A stretch of DNA of 64,000 nt from Paractinoplanes pyxinae (GCF_026626335.1 NZ_JAPNTZ010000022.1:62001-126000), one strand, 5' to 3'; counted from the first letter of the stretch, positions 35,047 through 43,369 are shown. Notes: generated by a model from the letters alone, not told the origin. Program-made: numbers and translations.

Positions 35047-35688
35047 ATGCATGGGTCTCGATTCCGGATCGGCTGTCTCGCCGTGCTGGCGGTGGTCCTC
35101 GTGATCGGCGGCTGCGCCGATTCGGCCGGCGACCAGCCCGCCGACGGCCCCGGCCTGACCGGCGGCTGGAGCACGGCCGGCTGCGAGTTTCTGCGCCTGC
35201 CGGAGCGGATGGCCGTTGCCGGGGTGGCCATGCCGGTGACCCCGGCCAAGCTCCAGGCGGCCATGGACCGCATCGACAACGCGGGCCGGGGCGAGTTCAG
35301 CGCCAGCTTCGCCGGCCTCGAGGTCGATCAGGAGAACATCCGCGCGATCATCTACCGGGTGCCGTCGGCCGCCTTCGATGAGTTCATCCGCCAGGCCGCG
35401 GAAGACACCTGCATCATCGTCCGCGACGCGCCGCACTCCGCCACCGACCTGGCCGTCTGGCACGACCGGGTGCTGGCCGACCTGGCCTTCTGGACGCACT
35501 CCGGCATCCGCATCGTCTCGGTCGGCGCGCGTCACGACGGTGCCGGCGTCGAGATCGGCACCCAGGATCTGGAACAGGCCCGAACCGAACTCACAGCCCG
35601 CTACGGTCCCGAAGCTCCGCTGCTCTTCGTGCAGGAGGCCCCGGTCCGCCCGCTGACCAACCCGACCGCCACCCCGCGCGACAACTGA
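35047..35688 (+). CDS. Putative lipoprotein
   Basis: 213 aa. The N-terminus is a lipoprotein signal (IGCLAVLAVVLVIGGCADS) with lipobox VIGGC and modified Cys at about 23. The mature part is a soluble domain with a second Cys pair (AGCEF, DTCII) that could form a disulfide. No family recognised. A purine-rich GAAGGGGGG lies upstream. Confidence 0.75.
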   Translation: MHGSRFRIGCLAVLAVVLVIGGCADSAGDQPADGPGLTGGWSTAGCEFLRLPERMAVAGVAMPVTPAKLQAAMDRIDNAGRGEFSASFAGLEVDQENIRAIIYRVPSAAFDEFIRQAAEDTCIIVRDAPHSATDLAVWHDRVLADLAFWTHSGIRIVSVGARHDGAGVEIGTQDLEQARTELTARYGPEAPLLFVQEAPVRPLTNPTATPRDN

Positions 35689-35903
35689 GCCGGTGCCACC
35701 GGAGGGGTCGGTTCTTCGGACGGAACCGTGAGTGAAGGTGGGAATGGCGTCCCTGGGGCTGCTCGGGTGGAAACGGACTGAGAGGATGGCCCGGGGCCTG
35801 CGCCACGCCGGCTGCGCTGTCCGCCCGGTCGCGCCTACCCGGGCCGGGACAGCCGCGGTCGCCGCGCCCGGGCCGAGGGGTCGTCGAAGAGGTGGAGGTC
35901 CAG

Positions 35904-36695
35904 GTGGAGGCTGAGGAGTCGCAGGAAGCGCCGGTCACATTGCGGCTGGACGGAAAGGTCGCCCTGGTCACGGGGGCCGGCAGCCCCGACGGGATCGGCT
36001 ATGCGACGGCGCGCCGCCTGCGTGACCTCGGGGCGCGGGTGGCGATCGTGTCGACCACCCGGCGGATCCACGAGCGGGCGTCCGAGCTCAGCGTCACCGG
36101 GTTCGTCGCCGACCTCACCGACGAGGCCGAGGTGGGCGCGCTCGCCGACGCCATCTCCGACCAGCTCGGCGACGTCGAGGTGCTGGTCAACAACGCCGGC
36201 CTGACCAGCCGGGCCAGCCCCGAGATCCTGCGGCCGGTCTCCCAGCTCACCTACGACGAGTGGAAGAGCGAGATCGACCGCAACTTGAGTACGGCGTTCC
36301 TGTGCAGCCGCGCCTTTCAGGGCGGCATGGCCGAGCAGGGCTGGGGCCGCATCGTGAACCTGGCGGCCACGGCCGGCCCGGTCAACGCCCTCCCGACCGA
36401 GGCCGCATACGCAGCGGCGAAGGCCGGCGTCGTCGGTCTGACCCGCGCGCTGGCCATGGAGTTGGTCGCCGACGGCGTCAACGTCAACTGCGTGGCGCCG
36501 GGCACGATCTACACCGCCGCCTCCACGGTGACCGAGATCAAGCAGGGCCTGGGCACCCCGATCGGCCGCCCCGGCACCCCGGACGAGGTCGCCGCGGCCA
36601 TCGCGTTCCTCTGCTCGCCCGCCGCCTCCTACATCACCGGCCAGATGCTGGTGGTCGACGGCGGCAACAGCGTCCGCGAGGCCGAATTCCGCTGA
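35904..36695 (+). CDS. Short-chain dehydrogenase/reductase
   Basis: 263 aa. NAD(P)-binding [20 protein letters not shown], catalytic Tyr-Lys in AAYAAAKAG, and the C-terminal [11 protein letters not shown] close to FabG. The catalytic Ser 13 residues before the Tyr is Thr (NLAATAG), a conservative change. GTG 35904 has GGAGG 5 nt upstream; GTG 35892 would add 4 residues. The gene stands alone, so the substrate cannot be inferred. Confidence 0.85.
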   Translation: MEAEESQEAPVTLRLDGKVALVTGAGSPDGIGYATARRLRDLGARVAIVSTTRRIHERASELSVTGFVADLTDEAEVGALADAISDQLGDVEVLVNNAGLTSRASPEILRPVSQLTYDEWKSEIDRNLSTAFLCSRAFQGGMAEQGWGRIVNLAATAGPVNALPTEAAYAAAKAGVVGLTRALAMELVADGVNVNCVAPGTIYTAASTVTEIKQGLGTPIGRPGTPDEVAAAIAFLCSPAASYITGQMLVVDGGNSVREAEFR

Positions 36696-36756
36696 CCGCC
36701 CGTCTTCGCGCGGCGCGAACAGCGCGGCGGCTGAGCTAGGCGTGCTTGTCTCGCGC

Positions 36757-36780
36757 GGTCGGCCGGGTGACCGGCCGACC
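36757..36780. terminator. Bidirectional terminator SDR/DUF4190
   Basis: A perfect 10-bp stem GGTCGGCCGG / CCGGCCGACC with loop GTGA, extended by flanking CGCGC/GCGCG, lies between two convergent genes. Confidence 0.7.
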
Positions 36781-36818
36781 GGCGCGGCGTGCGAGCTGCG
36801 GGCGCCGGCCCGCGTCGC

Positions 36819-37358
36819 TCACGGGCTGGTGCTGGAGGCGCCGACCGCGATGACGGCGACGACCACGTAGAACGCACAGATCAGCACGTAGATGCTGGTG
36901 AAGATGTAGCCGAGCCAGAGGCCGGCCGTGGCCAGGCCCTCGCCCTGCTCGCCGGTCTGGCGGATCTGCTTCTTCGCCACGTGGCCCATGACGATGCCCG
37001 CGGGCGCGAACACGAACGCGAACACCAGCGACAGGATCGCCATGGTGTTGGTCGTGGCCACCGGGGCGTAGGGCTGCTGACCGTAGCCGGGCTGCCCGTA
37101 CGGCTGCTTGTACGCCTCTTGCCCGTACGCCGCCGGCTGCCCGTACGGCTGCCCGCTCGACGGCTGCGACCCGTACGGCTGCCCGCTGGAGGGCGCACCG
37201 TAGGGCTGCCCGTACGGCTGGCCGCTGGACGGCTGCGAACCGTAGGGCTGCCCGCTCGACGGCTCGGCCGAGTACGGCGTGGTCGGGTCGTACGGCTGCT
37301 GCCCGTACGGCTGCTGCGGCTGATATGGATCCGGTGTGCCACCGGGTGGGTAAGTCAT
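36819..37358 (-). CDS. DUF4190 membrane protein with PYGQ-repeat N-terminus
   Basis: 179 aa. Residues 1 to about 100 are a low-complexity tract of Pro-Tyr-Gly-Gln/Ser-Ser-Gly units. Two membrane helices follow ([40 protein letters not shown]) with the DUF4190 pattern GHVAKKQIR between them. Function unknown; such proteins are common in actinobacteria. ATG 37358 has GAGGAGG 5 nt upstream. Confidence 0.85.
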   Translation of the reverse strand: MTYPPGGTPDPYQPQQPYGQQPYDPTTPYSAEPSSGQPYGSQPSSGQPYGQPYGAPSSGQPYGSQPSSGQPYGQPAAYGQEAYKQPYGQPGYGQQPYAPVATTNTMAILSLVFAFVFAPAGIVMGHVAKKQIRQTGEQGEGLATAGLWLGYIFTSIYVLICAFYVVVAVIAVGASSTSP

Positions 37359-37488
37359 CAAGTCCTCCTCGTTCCCGGGCACCGTACTAGCCCGGGCGCC
37401 GGAGAGAACACGATAGGCGTACGTGTCCGCAGGTTGCGACGGCAATCGGACTGACGCGACCCGATTCCGCCCCGTCGGCGGGCCTGCC

Positions 37489-37896
37489 TCAGGGCAGCTT
37501 CGTCAGGCTGCCCACGGCTCGCTCGACCGCCAGGCACCGGTCTTCGACGTAGTCCAGGCCCGCCTCTTCGGCGATGCGCCGCGCCTCGGCCGAGAAGATG
37601 CCGCTCTGCAGCCACACCGCGGGCGCCTTGATCGCGACTGCCTGTCGCACCACCTCGACCGCGTCCCGCGCGGGCCGGAACACGTTGACCAGGTCGACCG
37701 GCTCGTCGAGGTCGGCCAGCGTCGCGACGGTGGGGACCCCGAACACCTCGTCGACGAACGGGTTGACCGGGATGATCCGCCAGCCGTGCCGCAGCATCTG
37801 GAGCGGAACCGTGTGAGCCGGCTTGAACGGGTCACGTGACGCGCCGACCACGGCGATGACGTTCGCCTCGGCCAGGATCTGCTGTGCATCCCTCAT
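37489..37896 (-). CDS. CoA-binding Rossmann-fold protein
   Basis: 135 aa. The single CoA_binding domain begins [19 protein letters not shown] and includes [20 protein letters not shown] and AVWLQSGI, as in the YccU/YneT group. CoA binding is a family property; the role is unknown. ATG 37896 follows TACAGT by 7 nt, so it can be transcribed apart from the radical SAM gene 14 nt upstream. Confidence 0.88.
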   Translation of the reverse strand: MRDAQQILAEANVIAVVGASRDPFKPAHTVPLQMLRHGWRIIPVNPFVDEVFGVPTVATLADLDEPVDLVNVFRPARDAVEVVRQAVAIKAPAVWLQSGIFSAEARRIAEEAGLDYVEDRCLAVERAVGSLTKLP

Positions 37897-37909
37897 GCGA
37901 TCGACTGTA
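37894..37909 (-). promoter_or_regulatory. Leaderless promoter of the CoA-binding gene
   Basis: On the minus strand TACAGT (37909-37904) is 7 nt before ATG 37896, squeezed between the stop of the radical SAM gene and this start. Confidence 0.5.
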
Positions 37910-37910
37910 G

Positions 37911-39854
37911 TCACAGCAAAGTCAGTTGCCGGTCGTCCTGCACCTCCTGCTTCGTCTCGGGTTCGATGGCCCGGGCCTCGCCGGGGCCGGCCCGGTGGAG
38001 GCCGTGCCGCCGGGCCGCGACGCGCACCCGGGCGGTGACCTCCCGCTGATAGGCCTGCGGCGTGTAGGACCCGTTGCCGTAGAGCTCGCGATAGCGCGGC
38101 GCCAGATCGGGCCGGGTGCTGGTGAGCCAGGCCGCGTACCACTCCCGGGCGCCGGGCCGCAGATGCAGCGGAAGCGGGGAGACGCTGGTGGCGCCCGAGG
38201 CTGCGATCGCCGCCACCGTCTCGTCGATGGACTCGTCGGAGTCGGTGAGGCCGGGCAGGATCGGCGCCATCAGCACACCGACCTCGAAACCGGCGTCGGT
38301 CAGCCGGCGCACCGCGTCGAGCCGCCGGCGGGGACTGGGCGTGCCCGACTCGACCGCCCGCCACACCTGCTCGTCGACGAAGCCCACCGAGAACGACAGG
38401 CCGACCCGGGTCATCTCGGCCGCCTGGGTGAGCAGCTCGAGGTCGCGCAGGATCAGCGTGCCCTTGGTGAGGATCGAGAACGGGTTGGCGTGGTCGCGCA
38501 GGGCGGCCAGGATCTCGGGCATCAGCCGGTAGCGGCCCTCGGCGCGCTGGTAGACGTCGACATTGGTGCCCATGGCGATCGGCGCGCCCGACCAGCGCGG
38601 GGCGGCCAGCTCGCGGCGGATCAGCTCGCCCGCGTTGACCTTGACCACCACCTTGGTGTCGAAGTCGTGGCCGGTGTCGAGGTCGAGATAGCTGTGCGTG
38701 TGGCGGGCGAAGCAGTTGTGACTGACCACGCCGTCGGCGATGAAGTCGCCCGTGCCGGTGGAGATGTCGAACAGCGGCAGGGTGAGCCCCAGGTCTTCGA
38801 TGTCGACCACGGCCAGCTGCCGCCCGGCGCGCACGCCGACCCCGGACGCGTCGAGCGGAGCGCCGTCGATGCCCGTGAGGTGCCGGAAACGCAGGGCCGC
38901 CCACAGGTCGCGGTCGATCTCGACCGTGCCCGTGCCGCCGCCGCGCACCCGCACGGGAGTGCGGCTGGGCAGGCCGAGGTGCGTCAGTGCCTCGGTCACC
39001 CGGGCCAGGAACAGCCGGTCGGCGCCGGCGAAGCTGATCGCCAGCCGGTCGGCCTGGCCCACGGCGCCGAAGGCGCCGGCCAGGAAGCCCCGATACCAGT
39101 CTGAAGTGGGCAGCTCGGGCCAGCGCAGGGCCTCGTGCAGCAGGACGTCTTCCAGATAGCCGTCGGCCCGCACCCAGGCGTCGCCCGCCCGGGCCGGCAC
39201 GCCGCCGGTGTCGCCGCGGCCCGCGTCGCCCCGGATCAGGCCGCACAGGAAGCCCATCTGATAGTCCGGGGACTCTTTGGGCGGCTCGGCGAAGTGGCCG
39301 ACGCCGAACATGAGGTCACCCACGGCCAGGGCGGGCTGGTGCGGCTCGGCCGGGCTGACGTGGCGCCAGCCGCGGTCGGTCAGGAAGCGGTGGTCGCCGC
39401 TGGCCACCAGGCGGGTGCCGTCGGCCAGGGTGACCCGGAACGCGGTCTTGGTGGTGGACCAGTGGTCGAGCACGGTGGTGGGGACGTAGCGGCGGGTGGA
39501 GCCGGCGCCCATCGTGCCCATGATCGCGTCACCGGGGCGCAGGTCGGCCAGCCGCCGGGTGGCGCCGTCGGCCATCAGGATCGGAGTGTCGCCCGAGAGG
39601 CAGTAGGCGCACGCGTGGGAGCAGCCCCGATAGGGATTGATGGTGAACTCGAACGGCACCCGCGACGCCCCGGGAACCCGGTTGATCAGGCTCTTCGCCC
39701 GGATCTCGTAGAACGTCATGCCGGCGAAGCCGGGGGTGTCGAACGTGCGGACCGTGGCGCCGGGCAGCGCCAACGGCAGGGGTGGTGCCGCCGGCGCTGC
39801 CCTGTCGAGGAGCGAGTCGCCGTCGGACGGGGCCGACAGGTTGGACCATCGCAT
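37911..39854 (-). CDS. Intein-containing Rv2578c-family radical SAM protein
   Basis: 647 aa precursor. The extein opens MRWSNLSAPSD and reaches the radical-SAM cysteines C78 and C82 (RGCSHACAY). At the third cysteine an intein of 296 residues (85-380) intervenes; the downstream extein resumes CFARHTHSYLDLDTGHDFDT. After splicing the 351-aa product has the complete CxxxCxxC for a [4Fe-4S] cluster and the later GVLMAPILPGLTDS region. M. tuberculosis Rv2578c is the nearest relative I recognise; its reaction is unknown and it belongs to the SOS regulon there. A perfect LexA-type box lies 9 nt upstream here. Confidence 0.92.
   Translation of the reverse strand: MRWSNLSAPSDGDSLLDRAAPAAPPLPLALPGATVRTFDTPGFAGMTFYEIRAKSLINRVPGASRVPFEFTINPYRGCSHACAYCLSGDTPILMADGATRRLADLRPGDAIMGTMGAGSTRRYVPTTVLDHWSTTKTAFRVTLADGTRLVASGDHRFLTDRGWRHVSPAEPHQPALAVGDLMFGVGHFAEPPKESPDYQMGFLCGLIRGDAGRGDTGGVPARAGDAWVRADGYLEDVLLHEALRWPELPTSDWYRGFLAGAFGAVGQADRLAISFAGADRLFLARVTEALTHLGLPSRTPVRVRGGGTGTVEIDRDLWAALRFRHLTGIDGAPLDASGVGVRAGRQLAVVDIEDLGLTLPLFDISTGTGDFIADGVVSHNCFARHTHSYLDLDTGHDFDTKVVVKVNAGELIRRELAAPRWSGAPIAMGTNVDVYQRAEGRYRLMPEILAALRDHANPFSILTKGTLILRDLELLTQAAEMTRVGLSFSVGFVDEQVWRAVESGTPSPRRRLDAVRRLTDAGFEVGVLMAPILPGLTDSDESIDETVAAIAASGATSVSPLPLHLRPGAREWYAAWLTSTRPDLAPRYRELYGNGSYTPQAYQREVTARVRVAARRHGLHRAGPGEARAIEPETKQEVQDDRQLTLL
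38715..39602 (-). other. Intein with degenerate LAGLIDADG endonuclease
   Basis: 296 residues within the radical SAM precursor. Splicing residues are all present: Cys1 in CLSGDTPIL, block B His in GDHRFLTDRGW, block F FIADGVVSHN with penultimate His and terminal Asn, and extein +1 Cys. The middle holds two weak LAGLIDADG-like helices, GFLCGLIRGDAG (first acid kept) and GFLAGAFGAVG (acid lost), so it is probably a splicing-competent intein with a dead or dying homing nuclease. The residue before Cys1 is Tyr of the radical-SAM motif. Confidence 0.9.
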
Positions 39855-39863
39855 GGCAAGGAT

Positions 39864-39879
39864 TCGAACACATGTTCGA
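39864..39879. promoter_or_regulatory. LexA (SOS) box
   Basis: TCGAAC-ACAT-GTTCGA, a perfect palindrome matching the actinobacterial and Bacillus SOS consensus, ends 9 nt before the radical SAM start codon. It should place this gene under LexA repression and DNA-damage induction. Confidence 0.8.
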
Positions 39880-39936
39880 TCTGCTTGTCCAGTCAGCTTC
39901 GAGCGTGTCGCCGGCGGCGTGCCGAGGGCGTGAAAA

Positions 39937-39965
39937 GGCCCGCGAACCGAACCGGTTCGCGGGCC
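39937..39965 (-). terminator. Rho-independent terminator of trxA
   Basis: A perfect 12-bp stem GGCCCGCGAACC / GGTTCGCGGGCC with a 5-nt loop, followed on the minus strand by TTTTC. It lies 22 nt past the thioredoxin stop and isolates it from the radical SAM gene. Confidence 0.85.
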
Positions 39966-39987
39966 TGACGAGGAAAAACTTGGGTGA

Positions 39988-40350
39988 TCAGTGGCTGTGG
40001 GCGGCCAGCTGCTGACGGACGTCGTCCATGTCCAGCTTCTCGACCTGCTCGATCAGGTTCTCCAGGGCGGACTCGGGAAGAGCGCCCGGCTGGGAGAAGA
40101 CGATCACGCCGTCGCGGATCGCCATGATCGTGGGGATCGAGCGGATGTCGAACTTCGCGGCCAGAGCCTGCTCGGCCTCGGTGTCGACCTTGCCGAAGGT
40201 GATGTCGGTGTGCTTCTCGGAAGACCGCTCGTAGGTCGGAGCGAAGCGGACGCACGGCCCGCACCAGCTCGCCCAGAAGTCGACCAGGACGATGCCGTCC
40301 TTGCCGGTGACCTCATCGAAGTTCTCAGCGGTCAGCGCAGTCGTCGCCAT
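39988..40350 (-). CDS. trxA: Thioredoxin
   Basis: 120 aa. Classical Trx fold with active site FWASWCGPC (Cys30, Cys33), the cis-Pro in RSIPTIMAIRDG, and a short His-ending tail. It reduces disulfides using electrons from thioredoxin reductase, which is not in this window. ATG 40350 has GGAG a few nt upstream; an earlier ATG at 40365 would add five residues. A sigma-R type promoter stands about 40 nt upstream. Confidence 0.95.
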   Translation of the reverse strand: MATTALTAENFDEVTGKDGIVLVDFWASWCGPCVRFAPTYERSSEKHTDITFGKVDTEAEQALAAKFDIRSIPTIMAIRDGVIVFSQPGALPESALENLIEQVEKLDMDDVRQQLAAHSH

Positions 40351-40389
40351 GATGTCTCCGTCCACGGGAATTTGGCATTCGTGCGGTGA

Positions 40390-40416
40390 AACCCCTAGTT
40401 CCCTCCAGCCATTCCC
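40390..40416 (-). promoter_or_regulatory. Sigma-R type (disulfide stress) promoter of trxA
   Basis: On the minus strand GGGAAT (40416-40411), 18 nt, then GTT (40392-40390), an exact match to the actinomycete SigR/SigH consensus GGGAAT-N18-GTT. The expected transcript start is roughly 30 nt before the trxA ATG. Confidence 0.75.
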
Positions 40417-40639
40417 GGTGGGAGCCCGGACGACACGTGGTCTGGAGCACCAAATCGGGACGCGGTGTGGGCTTGGGACAACTCATCGTAACGATTAGTG
40501 AGGAGAGCGCTCACCGTATCGAGCCAACTTGTGATGCCCGTTTTGCAGCTGGTAATCCGGACATGGCGGGAACGGTCGCCCGGTACGCCGCTGACCTCGG
40601 AGATCCTTCTCGCCGTACGTAATAGGAAGGATTGTTAAA

Positions 40640-40655
40640 TGTGAACTGTGTCACA
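40640..40655. promoter_or_regulatory. CRP-type binding site
   Basis: TGTGA-ACTGTG-TCACA has both perfect half-sites and the 6-nt spacer of CRP/GlxR sites. It lies about 150 nt upstream of the spoU promoter and 290 nt upstream of trxA; the target gene is unclear. Confidence 0.55.
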
Positions 40656-40790
40656 GGTGAGGAACCTTCACATGGATACGCAGGGTGAGGCAGACTCTGC
40701 TGCATCAAAGCGTGGGCGGCGGGCGCCGGGGAGGGCCCCGCCGCTCATTGCGTCTCCACCCTCTTCTCGTGGCCGCCGCGCCCGGTTGGG

Positions 40791-40807
40791 TAGCGTAACC
40801 GCCCATG
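40791..40807 (+). promoter_or_regulatory. Probable leaderless promoter of spoU gene
   Basis: TAGCGT (40791-40796) is 8 nt before ATG 40805. Confidence 0.45.
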
Positions 40808-41437
40808 ATTGCCGCCGAGGACGAGTCCGCCGAGGTCGGTGTGGGCCCCTGGACGGGCGAGCGCCCCGACGACCCCCGCTACGACCCTGAGCTGCTGGCC
40901 GAGGGCGATCGGCGCAACGTCGTCGACCGTTACCGCTACTGGCGCCGCGAGGCCGTCGTCGCCGATCTGGACACCCGCCGGCACGAGTTCCACGTGGCCA
41001 TCGAGAACTGGCAGCACGATTTCAACATCGGCACGGTGGTGCGTAACGCCAACGCCTTCCTGGCCGCCGAGGTGCACATCGTCGGGCTCCGGCGGTGGAA
41101 CCGGCGTGGAGCCATGGTCACCGACCGTTACCAGCACGTGCGTCACCACTCCACGATCGAAGAGTTCGTGGCCTGGGCGGCCGAGTCGGACCTGCCGGTG
41201 ATCGGCATCGACAACCTGCCGGGCTCCAAGCCGATGGAGACGGTCACTCTTCCGAGGCGCTGCGTGCTGCTCTTCGGGCAGGAGGGCCCCGGGCTGTCGT
41301 CGCCGGCTCGGGCGGCGTGCGCCGAGCTGTTCTCGATTGCCCAGTACGGGTCGACCCGCTCGATCAACGCCGGGGTTGCCAGCGGCATCGCCATGCACGC
41401 CTGGATACGCGCGCACGCGGGACCCCCGCCCGGGTGA
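40805..41437 (+). CDS. SpoU/TrmH-family RNA 2'-O-methyltransferase
   Basis: 210 aa. SPOUT motifs are complete: 1 DFNIGTVVRNANAF with catalytic Arg, 2 LLFGQEGPGLS, 3 IAQYGSTRSINAGVASGIAM, forming the trefoil-knot SAM site. An N-terminal extension of about 65 residues precedes the domain. It methylates a ribose in tRNA or rRNA; the target cannot be read from sequence. Confidence 0.92.
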   Translation: MIAAEDESAEVGVGPWTGERPDDPRYDPELLAEGDRRNVVDRYRYWRREAVVADLDTRRHEFHVAIENWQHDFNIGTVVRNANAFLAAEVHIVGLRRWNRRGAMVTDRYQHVRHHSTIEEFVAWAAESDLPVIGIDNLPGSKPMETVTLPRRCVLLFGQEGPGLSSPARAACAELFSIAQYGSTRSINAGVASGIAMHAWIRAHAGPPPG

Positions 41438-41471
41438 ATCTCGCTCATACGCCCGGGTTCTGCGGATTCGC

Positions 41472-41510
41472 TTGACGCGGCCTGCCGGGGGACGCACGGT
41501 AAGAGGCGTG
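41472..41510 (+). promoter_or_regulatory. Promoter of the DUF6758-like gene
   Basis: TTGACG (41472-41477), 17-nt spacer, CACGGT (41495-41500), 7 nt, GTG 41508. The -35 is good, the -10 weak, and the start would be leaderless. Confidence 0.45.
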
Positions 41511-42197
41511 GGTGTCACAGTGAGTTGCCCCAGATGCGGTGCACAGGTGCGCAAGCCCGACCTGATGCACACCGACTGGCGCTGTGACAACTGCGGCGAG
41601 GTGCCACCTTTCCACGTGGCCGAGCACATCAACGCCGACATCGTCGAGAGCATGCTGCTCCGCCAGGCCGGCTCGGCCGAGAAGACCCCGTTCTGGTGCC
41701 CGTGGCCGTTGCCCACCGGGTGGATGGTCACCGGCGTCGGCTGGGCGGGGGACGACCGTACGGGTGTACGCGCGACAGCCATCGCCTGCAGCGGCCCCGA
41801 CCCGCTCGGCGGCGGCCCGGCCGACGTCGTGCTGATCGCCGAGCAACCGGGCGTCGGGCTGGGCACCAGATTCGGCGGGATTCCCGGCATCGACCCAGGT
41901 CACCTCATCGCCGACGCGCTCACCTCGGCCAACGGCCACCCTGGACCGCACGCCAAGATCCGGGCCGGCGGGCACCCCACTCCACTGTGGTGCGTCAAGT
42001 CCCCGGAAGATCGAAGCGCGTACGTGAGTGAGGCGAAAGGAATGTGGCTCTATGCGGTAGCGTGGCCGGCAAGCGCGGGCTACTTCCTCGCGGAGCACGT
42101 CGTCCTGCACGACCTCTGCGAGGGGGTTCCGTCCGAGCTCGTGTACGGAGCGCCGTCGCCGTACCTGCAGGGCAAGACCAGCCAAGTTGGCCCCTGA
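41508..42197 (+). CDS. Zinc-ribbon protein, DUF6758-like
   Basis: 229 aa. An N-terminal C4 zinc ribbon (VSCPRCGAQV to WRCDNCGEVPPF) leads into a conserved domain with PFWCPWPLPTGWMVTGVGWA, TAIACSGPDPLGGGPADVVL and MWLYAVAWPASAGYFLAEH. Actinobacteria widely have such a protein beside PHP and RecB-like genes, as here. Function unknown. An internal GTG at 41520 is an alternative start. Confidence 0.72.
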   Translation: MGVTVSCPRCGAQVRKPDLMHTDWRCDNCGEVPPFHVAEHINADIVESMLLRQAGSAEKTPFWCPWPLPTGWMVTGVGWAGDDRTGVRATAIACSGPDPLGGGPADVVLIAEQPGVGLGTRFGGIPGIDPGHLIADALTSANGHPGPHAKIRAGGHPTPLWCVKSPEDRSAYVSEAKGMWLYAVAWPASAGYFLAEHVVLHDLCEGVPSELVYGAPSPYLQGKTSQVGP

Positions 42198-42313
42198 CCT
42201 GCGGATATGGAATCGGCTTTTCGGCCACATTGTTCACACCGAGCGACGAAGCTGATACCGTCAGTACTGCCGCGGCGCTGACCGTCACCCGCACCCACAG
42301 GAGAAGGCCCGCC

Positions 42314-42472
42314 ATGATCAAGAAGGTTCTGACCTGGCTTGGTATCGCGTTCTTGATCTTTTTCATCGCCTTCAACCCGAACTCGGCGGCATCGGTCTTC
42401 GAGTCCCTCGGAGGCACGATCGCCGATATTGCCCGGGGCTTCGGCACGTTCTTCACGAACCTGGTCGCTTAG
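42314..42472 (+). CDS. Small membrane protein, 52 aa
   Basis: One hydrophobic helix at residues 6-20 (LTWLGIAFLIFFIAF) after MIKKV, then an amphipathic tail ending GTFFTNLVA. GGAGAAGG stands 7 nt upstream of the ATG, good support for translation. Family not recognised. Its stop TAG is also the first three bases of the -10 box of the next gene. Confidence 0.75.
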   Translation: MIKKVLTWLGIAFLIFFIAFNPNSAASVFESLGGTIADIARGFGTFFTNLVA

Positions 42473-42484
42473 CATTCCCACATG
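42470..42484 (+). promoter_or_regulatory. Leaderless promoter of the PH-domain gene
   Basis: TAGCAT (42470-42475) overlaps the previous stop codon and lies 6 nt before ATG 42482. Confidence 0.5.
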
Positions 42485-43369
42485 GGTGGTCCAGCTGAGC
42501 CGCACGAGCCTCGAGGCGAGGGCGCCGGGCGCCCTCGGGACGACGACGAGAATTTCGGGTTCACCGACCCGGCGTTCGATGAGGACCTCGACTACGCGCG
42601 GCGGCGTCGCGCCTATGCGGACGGTCCCGGTTTCTCGCCTGATGCCGGCTACTCACCCGACGCGGGCTACTCCGAGAACGCCGGTTACGCGCGCAGCACC
42701 GCCTATCGCGACGATGCCGTCTACGACGACGGCGGCGACGAGTACGAGGCGCCCGTCTTCACCGAGGAAGAGCTCGAAGGCCTGGGCCCCGAGGGTGGCG
42801 GCGGCCCGCGCCGGGTGCTGCCGCTCGAGGACGAACCGACCACTCTGGTCGCCCGCTATCTGTTCCCCACCGAGCGCTACCGCGGTGAGTGGAAGAGGCA
42901 CTGGATCCACCTCTCGACCCCGTTGGGCATCGGCGCCGGCGCCACTCTCGCGCTGGGCTACCTGGCCGGCTTCCTGACCCGGCAAGACATCAACGGTCTG
43001 GTGACGGTGGCCGTGCTGATCTGGCTGGCCGTGATCAGCTGGGTCGCCTGGAAGGTCTTCGACTGGTACTTCGACCGCTTCATTCTGACCAACAAGCGCG
43101 TCATGGTCGTCAACGGCATCATCACCCGCCGGGTGGCCATGATGCCGCTGCTGCGGGTCACCGACATGAAGTACGAGCAGTCCGCGCTCGGCCGCCTGCT
43201 GAGCTACGGCACGTTCGTTCTCGAGTCGGCCGGTCAGGACCAGGCGCTCCGTGAGGTCAAGCACCTGCCCAACCCCAACGAGCTCTACCTGCGCGTGGTC
43301 GAAGAGATGTACGAGCCGCAGGCGGTCGAGGCGCGTCTGGGCAAGGACACCGACGGCGACGACGCCTGA
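42482..43369 (+). CDS. Bacterial PH-domain (bPH2/DUF304) membrane protein
   Basis: 295 aa. A long acidic, Tyr-rich N-terminus (about 1-115, with PDAGY/ENAGY repeats) is followed by two membrane helices (about 140-160, 168-188) and the bPH2 domain (about 190-280, DRFILTNKRVMVVNGIITRRV, ALGRLLSYGTFVLESAGQ). Role unknown; such proteins are common envelope components. Confidence 0.87.
   Translation: MGGPAEPHEPRGEGAGRPRDDDENFGFTDPAFDEDLDYARRRRAYADGPGFSPDAGYSPDAGYSENAGYARSTAYRDDAVYDDGGDEYEAPVFTEEELEGLGPEGGGGPRRVLPLEDEPTTLVARYLFPTERYRGEWKRHWIHLSTPLGIGAGATLALGYLAGFLTRQDINGLVTVAVLIWLAVISWVAWKVFDWYFDRFILTNKRVMVVNGIITRRVAMMPLLRVTDMKYEQSALGRLLSYGTFVLESAGQDQALREVKHLPNPNELYLRVVEEMYEPQAVEARLGKDTDGDDA

Larger units (their letters stand above)
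40351..40804. other. 454-nt gap between trxA and spoU
   Basis: No gene can be supported. It carries the sigma-R type promoter of trxA (40390-40416), a perfect CRP-type palindrome (40640-40655) in an AT-richer stretch, and the spoU -10 box (40791-40796). Short open frames on both strands lack start signals and typical codon use. Confidence 0.5.

Noticed and set aside
40511-40708. 65-codon minus-strand frame in the trxA-spoU gap
   Set aside because: No ribosome-binding site or leaderless -10, no recognisable motif, and it covers the CRP-type site.
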